From assembly GCA_029964075.1 (NCBI GenBank), contig CM057136.1, positions 6,820,001 to 6,884,000 of the forward strand: a stretch of DNA of 64,000 nucleotides, in the 5' to 3' direction. Below, one piece after another: positions 56,401 through 64,000 of the stretch; the stretch's first letter is position 1, and each line of letters opens with the position of its first letter. Position numbers and translations under genes: made by a program. The notes below the pieces were generated by a model that searched no databases, was not told where the DNA came from, and saw only the letters and a list, made by a program, of their open reading frames with translations. The DNA comes from Patiria pectinifera. Lineage: Eukaryota > Echinodermata > Asteroidea > Valvatida > Asterinidae.

Positions 56401-58461
56401 CAACCAAAATTTAGAACTATTTTTCCAGTTTCCCTGAACAATAGATAAACAATAGATGAAAATGATGATATCATTTTCGAGTTATTGTGAATACGACAAT
56501 TCAAGACAAAAACCCCGACGTTTTAGTATCAGTGCAACAGCGAATATACGCCCCAACGGACGTATGTATACACCTGCCTGATGGCATGCAGACAGCAAAT
56601 GCAAAAAAAGGTCACCTCGTACCCGAGTCAAATCGTACCATTTAATTCGTACCCAGGTAAACTCGTACATCAATCATGTTGTGCTCACCTGTACGAATTA
56701 ACTACACACACAAAAACGAGCCATCGTTTGTAAAACTTTCGAATGGGAAATTTTGGAATGAAAAAATTTAAAGTTCTTTTCATTTCGACAAACCACTGGC
56801 ATTAGCAAGATTTTGGCGCCTGCGCACAAACTAAGTGGTTGAGGAACATACATGTATGTGTCTGTGACATTCAGACAATGAGGAACTTGGCTATGTTTGA
56901 ATGAGGGACATGTGAAACCTGTGAAAGGTTTTCACTTCAAAATGTGTATATATGTATATTAAGCAACACAGATTTCACTTTGAAGCGCCAACCCTCAGAG
57001 GAGAGCCTTAAACTCCTGGCATTTGTTGTCACCTTTGACGAATTGTTCTTTTGAATTGACTCATTGTTTATATCCTGTAACTGTTGAACGAAAGCAAAAT
57101 TACCTAGAAGGTTAAGTCGAGCCCTGGTGGGTCCGTGATCGGCACGGTTCCTCCACATTGACGACACTGTGATGCTTGCATCTGGGATGCGACCATCTTC
57201 CATGCCAAAGGGTCCCACCTCAGTGCACTCCAAGACGTCTGTCGGAGGTAGTAGACAAAAATCGATCAGAGTGGGGCGGGTCTCATTTAAATAAAGCAAT
57301 TGCAATCATGTTTTAATGGACATCGCGGCCAGGCGCGGATTCAGCCTTCTCTTGATCAAGAGTGAAGAATATTTTAAGGGAAATTTGGGGGTAAAACGAT
57401 GATGACGACGACAAAACGCAACACCAAAATAAAGAAAGCGATCACTGTGATGTACCGGGAACATCACAGTGATCAAATGTGGAGAACATTTTTTGGGGAA
57501 AAAAAATATGTGGTCCCCAAAAAAGTGGGTCTAAAATATTATGGCGTGGGGCATTGACCCCATACGCCCCCCCCCCCGATCCGCCCTTGTTCATGATCGT
57601 TAAAATGTGTTATGAAACTGAGCATGATTTTGAATTGCACATTGACGTTGATGCTCAATCAGACGAAGTATTTCACCTAGTGATCATGTTTCACCCACCT
57701 GTCCGTGAATGAATGCAAATTAGAATGTGTATTTTTTATTACGTTCTTAAATTATTTTGTTTCGGTACCCCTCGTTGAAAATTTTGACGCTTTGCGCGAA
57801 CGCTATAGGTTCACTTTTTATGAGCTTGGTGTTATAGTGGGTCGAATTTGGAAAATATTTGGGGGAAGTGTGCCTTTGACGATACAAGCATGGAATTTGA
57901 CACACAGTCAAAGTTTGTCATGAGAAAGATATTTGTGTATAGGGCCATCGCAGGTTTGTCCTTTGAAAAAAAAATGTAGGTCGAATAACAAGCAATTTTC
58001 AAACTTTTCAAAAGGGCTACTATTTCATGTTATTCTACAAACATCACATGACAAATCTGCGATGGCCCTATAGCCAAATATCTTTCACATGACATACTCT
58101 GATCGTGTGTCGAATTCAATGCTTGTATCATCAAAGGCAAACTCCCATCACCTATCTGCCGTAATATTAAGACGACGCAAACCATCAGTCTAAAAGCTAA
58201 TCGTCGTCACGAAAAAAGGAACTAAGTTGAAAGCTGTTTTGACAACCAAAAAAAAAACAATATCTACAAAAACATCGCACCTACCTTTCTTACAACAAGA
58301 GTCATGGACACACGCTTTGACCGCATCAATTTGGTTTCGAAAGACGTCAAGTTGGCTGTACAGCGGACGCAGAGCTGCTTCGAGAACCGAGTCGCAGTTA
58401 CCGTTGTCGTGTGCGGCTGCAGGGCCAGCACGGCGAAAACAGCTACCAGAAGGCACTTCAT
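53323..58461 (-). CDS. F5/8 type C (discoidin) domain secreted protein, gene C
   Basis: Four exons: 58285-58461, 57104-57238, 54495-54712, 53323-53469. The protein has an N-terminal Cys-containing helix-prone segment (NCDSVLEAALRPLYSQLD, then VKACVHDSCCKK), followed by one F5/8 type C domain (first Cys in VLECTEV; GMEDGRIPDASITVSS; ASAWCNNE; DPWIQVDLGS; VITGVITQGR; FPGNSDKNTHV; closing MRFEVLGC) and TAA five residues on. Splice phases 1, 1, 0. The N-terminal segment may drive oligomers through a coiled coil and cysteines, as in other soluble discoidin lectins. Problem: the signal peptide MKCLLVAVFAVLALQ starts at the only well-placed ATG but is in the wrong frame for this chain. Either a one-base loss (mutation or assembly error) lies between codons 15 and 23, or the true first exon is further upstream and joins at the AG at 58417-58418, which fits phase 1. 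Confidence 0.85.
53530..53931. mobile_element. hAT-like MITE in gene C intron, empty site in A and B
   Basis: 402 bp, ends CAGGGGCGTACATCTG and (reverse complement) CAGTGGCGTGAATCTG. Flanking 8-mers TACAGCAG (53522-53529) and TGCAGCAG (53932-53939) differ by one base. Genes A and B show one copy of CAGCAGGAGCGA or TAGCAGGAGCGA without the insert. CAG...CTG termini with an 8-bp duplication fit hAT. Non-coding. Confidence 0.85.
54065..54470. other. Further insertion-like sequence in gene C intron
   Basis: Opens with GGCGGATGCAGGGGG and a C/A homopolymer block, a form typical of MITE ends, but I cannot define the other end. Absent from the B intron. Confidence 0.35.
54495..54712 (-). CDS. Gene C exon b
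   Basis: 218 nt. The acceptor is CTTACTCTGCAG and the donor is ATGAAG|GTAGAC. Encodes GLASAWCNNEASDPDPWIQV and EFKVAYSDDGQEW. Best match of the three copies to the F5/8C consensus (VDLGSDV). Confidence 0.92.
54895..56080. other. ~1.2-kb insertion in gene C intron
   Basis: The A and B introns run straight from the ATGTGCTAATC-type stretch to the GCTGGTAACC-type stretch. Only C has this extra DNA. It contains the near-perfect palindrome 55221-55392. Frames of 60-92 codons on both strands inside it are shadows. Confidence 0.55.
55221..55392. repeat. Near-perfect 63-bp palindrome with CCAAT-type words
   Basis: The left arm (55221-55283) and right arm (55330-55392) match at 62 of 63 positions around 46 nt. 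Each arm contains TTGGCCAATCAC or its complement and a GGCGCAC block. It could extrude as a cruciform. Likely a foldback MITE; no clear target duplication. Confidence 0.9.
57104..57238 (-). CDS. Gene C exon a
   Basis: 135 nt. The acceptor follows CCTCCGACAG and the donor is CTAG|GTAATT. Completes an Asp codon from exon 1, then VLECTEVGPFGMEDGRIPD. Phase 1 in and out. Confidence 0.9.
   Translation of the reverse strand, partial: TSWSALRWDPLAWKMVASQMQASQCRQCGGTVPITDPPGLDLTF
57440..57474. repeat. Perfect 14-bp hairpin
   Basis: GATCACTGTGATGT (57440-57453) and ACATCACAGTGATC (57461-57474) pair around ACCGGGA. It lies in the insertion-like part of gene C intron 1 (about 57370-57590, not in gene A). 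Confidence 0.85.
57863..58147. mobile_element. 285-bp MITE with ~95-bp arms in gene C intron 1
   Basis: Arms 57863-57958 and 58052-58147 are inverted copies sharing GCCTTTGA-GATACAAGC and TATAGGGCCATCGCAG. A half copy lies at 44468-44575. Non-coding; target duplication not resolved. Confidence 0.8.
58285..58461 (-). CDS. Gene C exon 1 with signal peptide/frame conflict
   Basis: 177 nt from ATG to the donor AAAG|GTAGGT. In the ATG frame it encodes MKCLLVAVFAVLALQ and then TTTVTATR; this frame leaves in phase 0 and would hit TAG at the end of exon a. In the frame two bases on it encodes NCDSVLEAALRPLYSQLDVF and CVHDSCCKK, and leaves in phase 1, exactly what exon a needs. Confidence 0.75.
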
Positions 58462-58521
58462 CTTGATCACCAGAGACAAACAATGTTCTGGAATCAATTC
58501 CAGTATCGCATGTATATAGGG

Positions 58522-58528
58522 TTTTATA
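58522..58528 (-). promoter_or_regulatory. TATA box of gene C
   Basis: TATAAAA on the minus strand, 61 nt upstream of ATG 58461, with a second TATATA just downstream (about 58513-58518). With a start site about 30 nt on, the 5' UTR would be near 30 nt. It supports 58461 as the native start and argues that the signal peptide is real. Confidence 0.6.
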
Positions 58529-58877
58529 CAGCGCCTGAATAAATGCCCGAAATCAGAATGGTGGCTCATTGATCACGTGTCATTGAATTATTCTCCCACA
58601 TGCCGGGCACAGCCGCATCACAAAATAGAAAGTCTATCACACGGTAAATAGAAGTTCAATTGCACGGTCACACTATTGGTAGCTGTGACCAATGAGATGG
58701 CGAGGATTTGTTCAGTTGTAGAAAACAAATCATGAATGGCTCACATTCATTCGGTGACATAAATTATTCTCACCATTGCACTCATAAACGTTCATTCTTT
58801 GTATAACTGAACTAGAACCCATGACGCCATGATGCGCACTAAAGGCGTTCCTCGTAAAAGTGGAACCGTCACGTATA

Positions 58878-59135
58878 TGGGTCATTCAGATTCCTCCAAT
58901 GTCAAAGGCTCACTTTATCGTGTGTTTTTTTCCCCCCAAACAAGGTCGTCCAAAAGTTGTAGTAAGCTGTATTGTGGACACATTTTCGCCGAAACAGCTC
59001 TTGTTTTGGGTCATTCAGATTCCTCCAATGTCAAAGGCTCACTTTATCGTGTCCCCCCCCCCCCCAACAAGGTCGTCCAAAAGTTGAAGTAAGCTGTATT
59101 GTGGACACATTTTCGCCGAAACAGCTCTTGTTTTC
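58878..59135. repeat. Tandem duplication, period 129 bp
   Basis: Two nearly identical copies (58878-59006, 59007-59135). They differ mainly in a T/C homopolymer. The 87-codon frame that repeats a short peptide is a result of the duplication. Confidence 0.9.
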
Positions 59136-60160
59136 GTAGTTTGTTTTGGACTTTCCGCATAGTTAAGAAAAGCCTTTGTTTTTGTTCTGATATCTTTTAG
59201 GTTTTTCGGCAAGTCACATGAAACAGCTCACCTGCAAACAATTCTCCTATAGGGATGCATGTTCATTGTTTTCGTTTTGCTAAAAGAATACTTACCTTTT
59301 TTAAGTGATTCGTAGACTGAACTGAACTTTAAATCGGTATTTGTGTTCAAAATTCCTTGAAAAGCGCATGGGTGATTTGAATGATTATTGTACTAAAGAA
59401 AGCTCCTTTATTTGGCTTTCATATCCGAGATTTTTAAAGTGCTACAGGCAAAACTTTATCACAAATCGGTCCTGTCAGATAGGGTTGAAAATGACGTTAT
59501 AGCTGTAAGACTGTGTGCACCATGCATCCTTTTCTACTGAAATCGTACATGAAGGCGTAAATACACATATGTTTATGTATAGATGGTGTGTGGCCCCTCC
59601 CACCTCCTGCATTTCGAACTGCCAAGCTCCAGGTCCCCCGTATGTTGACAGAACCAGTCGTCACTGATAAGAATAAACAACTACATGCATCTGAATGACA
59701 ATCTTCGTTATGCAGTAATTAGGTGTTGTTCTAGAGTCCTTATATAGTTTTGAAAGTGATGCCAAATTGTTACAGGTATCTTTGTAAAGGGATTTGTTTT
59801 AAACTCCTTTTTTGTGTTGAAAATGGACAAAAAGAGGCCCATTGTCAAAGAAGCGGATTCAGCGTGGTTCTACCTTATAATAATAATAACTATTATTATT
59901 TTGACATGACGAATGCAATCAGCTGTGTAGATGTAAATTCCAACAGCTGCGAATAGCTTGTCTCTTGTCTTTGGTTTTTTAAGGCGATTTTCTAGAAATT
60001 AGGTCGGCGATATTCGCGGGAAAACTGTCGATTAAGTTCCTGCGGCATATCTTTGGAACAAATTAAGCTACAGAAACAAATTTTGTATCATTGGCAAGCC
60101 CATGATTTGCTCTTTGACATGATGTTTATAACTTGAAAAGTCAAAGGTGGGACTTATTCC
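59136..60160. other. No gene recognised
   Basis: Only short unrelated frames. A TAATAATAATAACTATTATTATT-like small palindrome of AT triplets lies near 59877-59900. Confidence 0.4.
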
Positions 60161-61240
60161 TCATTATGCTATGGCAGGTCACTGCCCGTTTTTGATATGC
60201 CACAAGGGAGTGAGCCGACATTGATTTTGGCTTTGAAGCACAGCTGTTGCCTGTTTGTCAGTGTACGCAGCTGCTTAATTAATTACAAAGCACCATATGA
60301 AACAACAACAATGGGCCTACATAGAAATTCTTTTCTGTGTTATTCCCCAGAAAATATAAAATAAAAGGAGAAACGCAGTCCATAACAAAGATGAAAATCG
60401 ACCTCCCGACTATGCTTTCAACCTAGCTAATTAAATATAGATTAAAATTTCTTGATTTATTACCTGTTTTGCCAAAACGGCTGTTAAAACTTGTGGTTTT
60501 AAAGATTTTCCGCGTACTTGCACAAAAGCCTTTGTTTTTGTTATGATTGGGTTTTCTGCAAACATTGAGATGAATATTCAGCTGCACGGATGCAAATTCC
60601 AACAGGTGCAAGTAACTAGATTGTTGCATTTTATTCGTTGTGCGCGTATTTGATATGCCACACTAGTGAGCAACACACTAATTTTTTATTTGAATCTGTT
60701 ACCAGTTCATCAATGCACACAGCTGCTTTATGATGAGTGCATACAGAAGCACGGATGCGAATTCCAACAGTTGCGAACAACTATAGACTCTTTTGCATTT
60801 TGTCATTATGATATATGTAGCCTATAATTATTATGCCACTCATTGCAATCAACATTATTGAGCCGGTATTGAATTTGGATTTGAAGCACAGCTGCAGCCT
60901 GCTGTGTCCTGTTTGTCATTGTACACATCAGCTTCAAATACAAAGAAACAGTTGAATCGACACCAATGGGCCCGGATAGAAATTCCTTTGTGTACAATCT
61001 GGGGAATATCAAAACGGAGACACGAAGTCGAAAATTTACTCTTTTGTATTTGATATGCCACATCATAATGAGCAGACAATGAGATTGGATTTGAAGCACA
61101 GCTGCAGCCTGCTGTGTCCTGGTTGTCATTGTACACATCAGCTTCAAATACAAAGAAACAGTTGAATCCACGCCAATGGGCCCGGATAGAAATTCCTTTG
61201 TGTACAATCTGGGGAATATCAAAACGGAGACACGAAGTCA
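60160..61240. repeat. Tandem ~210-bp repeat, recent and old copies
   Basis: Two near-identical units (about 60871-61035 and 61081-61245; GCTGCAGCCTGCTG at 60891 and 61101). Older relatives lie at about 60190-60390 and 60650-60780 (shared TTTGATATGCCACA, GAAGCACAGCTG, ATAGAAATTC). The 138- and 141-codon minus-strand frames arise because a whole unit was duplicated; not genes on this evidence. Confidence 0.8.
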
Positions 61241-61245
61241 AAAGT

Positions 61246-61960
61246 AAGTTGAAACTCAATCCCGACCATGTTTTCAGCATGATTCAATATCGACTTGTTC
61301 AAAGTTTTACTCATAATTTATATCAGCTGCTTCGGCGACACAGTTTGGCCCACCAGCTCTTGTTTTCATAAATATTTCTGTCTTTTAATTGTTTTTACTC
61401 TTAAATGCGAAAGACGGACTCGTCAAGCATATGGAATTAATACATTCATCACAGAAAAGGGGATAACTAAAACATATGGCAGTATGGAGGGCTGTATAAA
61501 AACAATTTCGAACCTTTGAAATTCAACCGAATTATCTTTTGCTCCCTCAAAATGTGTGTTTTGTATTTTGAATATACCTTTCATTGTATGTACGACATGT
61601 AAAACTAATCACATAAACTTATTGCATTAAGAAAATATCCTTAGCTACCTACCGTATTTGAAACTTCCTGTAATCAAAAGCAAATTTTCTGGACATTATT
61701 TACACAAAATGTTGTGTCATTTTCAGTAAACAACCATTACACGAAAATTTCAAGACAGAAAAAAAAGGATTAGTTTTTTTCTTAAAGCACGATAAATAGT
61801 TATAAAATTTACGATATTTGTGCTACGGTGTATGCAAATAAACTTTTAACTTTTGAGGTATTCAACTCATCCCTAATAAAGCATGATCATGCACGAATCA
61901 AAATAATGGACGTTTGGACTTGCATTTGACAACTGCAAAGTACCAGATAAGACACATGTA
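61246..61960. other. No gene recognised
   Basis: AT-rich, no exon or repeat identified. Confidence 0.4.
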
Positions 61961-62005
61961 CTCAACACCCCCCCCCCCCATCGAAACTCCACCCAGCCCT
62001 ACCAT

Positions 62006-62131
62006 GGACTTGAGTCACATTTTTCGTGACTCGGACTCGATTCGAGTCACATTGGAAAATGACTCGAACTCGGACTCGGACTCGACCATGATGACTCGGA
62101 CTCAAGCTTGGTGACTCGTGACTCGAGTCAC
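62006..62131. repeat. GACTCG minisatellite, left block
   Basis: Hexamers GACTCG and GACTCA with GTGACTCGAGTCAC-like palindromes. Encodes an Asp-Ser run in one frame, which is an artefact. Confidence 0.85.
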
Positions 62132-62479
62132 GTATATTCATTAAAAGAAAAAAACAAAAAGTTACGTATTTGTGCGACGAACGTAGCATTCATTTTTTAC
62201 TCCAAGACAAAACACGGCGCCGCGGAAAATCGTATCTAGGAACCGCACGCACACCTCTAGCCCCTGCACGACGAGCACCATGCATGCCAAAAAGTGTCCG
62301 GTATCATGGAGGAGGGTATCTTTAGGGATTGGATTTAAAAGGAAAACACATTTTGGGTCTAAACAACATGTACACACACAAGGTAAACTGTATACAGTGA
62401 TATTTACTTAAAAGAAAGAATGGATGATTGAAAAATATTTTTTTTTAAATGATTAGTTTAGTGAACAACTAAGAACAAG

Positions 62480-62656
62480 TGACTCGTGACTCGGACTCGG
62501 ACTCGGACTCGAGGCTTGTGACTCGAGACTCGGACTCGAGGCTTGTGACTCGAGACTCGGACTCGACGCTTGTGACTCGAGACTCGGACTCGGACTCGAG
62601 GCTTGTGACACAAGACTCTGACTCGGACTCTACGTTCGTGACTCGACTTCAACACT
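62480..62656. repeat. GACTCG minisatellite, right block
   Basis: About 24 hexamers; higher-order unit of 27-33 bp ending GAGGCTTGTGACTCGA. Flanks of the two blocks (CCAGCCCTACCATGGACTTG near 61993 and CTTCAACACTGAGCCCTAC near 62647) suggest that 61960-62665 is one mobile unit with hexamer arrays at both ends. Confidence 0.85.
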
Positions 62657-62665
62657 GAGCCCTAC

Positions 62666-63580
62666 TCACACTTGTGTGGGGTGGGTTTCTCATTATTACA
62701 GGCAGGAGCGTTCGAGCGTACAAGAAAGGTATGTCGGATGGCCATACAAGGACGTATGCGACCAACAAACACCCACCAAAGCTAAGACCCAGAGAGCCGG
62801 CACTCACCGAGGATAGGCTGGCTGGTACTTAACGGGACACCACACGAATCTGATTGCGTCGCTGGGGCAATGAGTCAGGCCAGTTTTACCTGCAGACTGC
62901 ATCAAATCGTGTGAGCATGGTTGTGAACTTAAGCATGAAGCTTGCATGGTGTACATGTGGTATACATCTGAAAAGGGGCTGCCGGGTGGGTACACAACGG
63001 ACTTTCGGGCATCCCCCAAACAGGGAGTCAGGCCGATCCGATCCGTCGATGCTGAGCATCTGGCAGTCACCGACCGTTAAGTGATAGCATTTTGAGCTGC
63101 TCGACCTTGCAGGCTGCATAAGCCGATACAAACCAAGAGAAGGCCTGCACATGTGAAAAAAGTTGTACAGGGCCAACACGCAAAATGAGCTTCCGTTATA
63201 CAGTGTCACTTACCACAAAGTGAATCTGATAATACACAGGCCCGTACTGATCCGAGACTGCAGGGAAGGTTTTTTTTTCAAATCCCAAACTGGAACTCTT
63301 AATAAAAGAGAGCGAGGAGAACGAACTCCTTGCGGCGTGGGTTCCGGGTCCCGACCAAGGGCCCCGAAATGTGTTGGATTCTCTATGGTACAATCCGATG
63401 CATTTCCTGACCACTTTCCTCCTACTCTTTATGGGGGACGAGGGAGTGTAAGCAAAAGTAGATTTTTTTGGGGTAAGTATATTTTGTTATATTTGTTTTT
63501 AATATCTGAGCTTTACTCGTCACCGAGCAGGGTGAATCCCCCCCCCCCCCCTCCAAGCGTCCGGGCCTGATACAGTACTT
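62666..63580. other. No gene recognised
   Basis: Moderately GC-rich, with frames up to 135 codons on both strands but no domain. An AG at 62699-62700 and a GTATGT 27 nt later could bound a mini-exon, too short to support. C-run at 63540-63551. Confidence 0.35.
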
Positions 63581-63584
63581 CGTG

Positions 63585-64000
63585 TTTTTTTCAACTCCCA
63601 TTGATGAATACATTTTGCAAAATGATTTTGACACGATTTATACTTGGTGTGTGCAAAACAAGATGACATTCAACAGCACTAAATGCCAAACGACGCATAT
63701 CACTAGATCCCCGTTTCACAAATCAACAGTGTTTTGGAAGTTGTTAATTCTGACAAGTATTTCGGTTTTGTTGTTTCATCTGATCTCTCATGATCCAAGC
63801 ATGTTGCTAAAGATTCTAGAGTTTTAAGACTCGTCAGTAGAATTTCTGGTTGGTCACAATCTGAGTCACATCGTAGGAAGTTTTGTGATGAATGCACGAA
63901 GGGTTATGTCTACCTATTCTGTACTAGTACAGTGTGGCAGCCTTATCAAAAATTCACTTTCGTTCACTTGGTTAAGGCCGGTTTTTGGGCAGCACTGCGG
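63585..64000 (+). pseudogene. LINE reverse transcriptase fragment, runs off the window
   Basis: Plus strand: ILQNDFDTIYTWCVQNKMTF and FNSTKCQTTHITRSP form the block after the catalytic motif in jockey/CR1-type RTs. Then, after a frameshift, SDKYFGFVVSSDLSHD (the KYLGV-type motif) and, in another frame, DSRVLRLVSRISGWS. So it is decayed. Upstream RT motifs are not present. Confidence 0.65.

Noticed and set aside
3850-58461. One 55-kb gene with three F5/8C domains instead of three genes
   Set aside because: Each copy ends exon c with its own in-frame stop shortly after the last cysteine, so each domain ends a protein.
60806-61280. 138- and 141-codon minus-strand frames with an internal peptide repeat
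   Set aside because: They overlap in two frames and arise from a duplicated 210-bp DNA unit (divisible by 3). Older units do not keep the frame.
63163-63570. 135-codon plus-strand frame
   Set aside because: No domain; ends in a proline run from a C homopolymer; an opposing 72-codon frame covers part of it.

Overview
The window looks like nuclear DNA of a marine invertebrate, probably a deuterostome (echinoderm, hemichordate or cephalochordate; I cannot separate these). The reasons are short exons with GT/AG borders and phase-1 introns, secreted F5/8 type C (discoidin) proteins in a local family, CR1/L2-type, RTE-type and Penelope-type retroelement pieces, a LINE with a 2A-like motif, and very many small inverted-repeat DNA elements. 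There are no bacterial operons and no rRNA or CRISPR. Almost all long open frames outside the discoidin exons and the LINE are chance frames.

The backbone is three copies of one discoidin gene, all on the minus strand. Copy A has exons at 7326-7457, 5564-5778 and 3850-3996. Copy B has exons at 28215-28349, 26826-27037 and 26069-26215. Copy C has exons at 58285-58461, 57104-57238, 54495-54712 and 53323-53469. Each copy splits one F5/8 type C domain over three exons with conserved splice phases, and each carries about 1.3-2.5 kb of related 3' flank. Only C shows a first exon with a TATA box. There, a good signal peptide lies in a different frame from the rest of the protein, so C needs a frameshift to be read. 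B has a premature stop in its last exon. A is open in the three exons found but has no visible first exon.

Between A and B lies a segmental array of two alternating unit types: S1 (9.2-11.4 kb), X1 (11.4-14.6), S2 (14.6-16.6), a 1.55-kb insertion, X2 (18.2-21.3), S3 (21.3-22.9) and a piece of X (22.9-23.4). A fourth, older S copy (29.8-31.1 kb) follows gene B. The paralogous copies act as empty sites for each other and date several insertions: a piggyBac-like element with TTAA (9544-9982), two TA-duplicating elements (27288-27965, 30101-30547) and a hAT-like element in gene C (53530-53931).

From 31.3 to 49.5 kb the window is mostly mobile DNA. It holds a 3.4-kb palindromic element, a nearly complete minus-strand LINE (about 38.5-42.6 kb) with an N-terminal hydrophobic segment, a 2A-like motif, an endonuclease and a reverse transcriptase broken only by three stops in the linker, an older LINE fragment, and a 2.3-kb element with long terminal inverted repeats. 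Two possible orphan first exons with signal peptides lie at 36516-36799 (+) and 46197-46239 (-). The last 5 kb has tandem duplications, a GACTCG hexamer minisatellite and another LINE fragment at the right edge.
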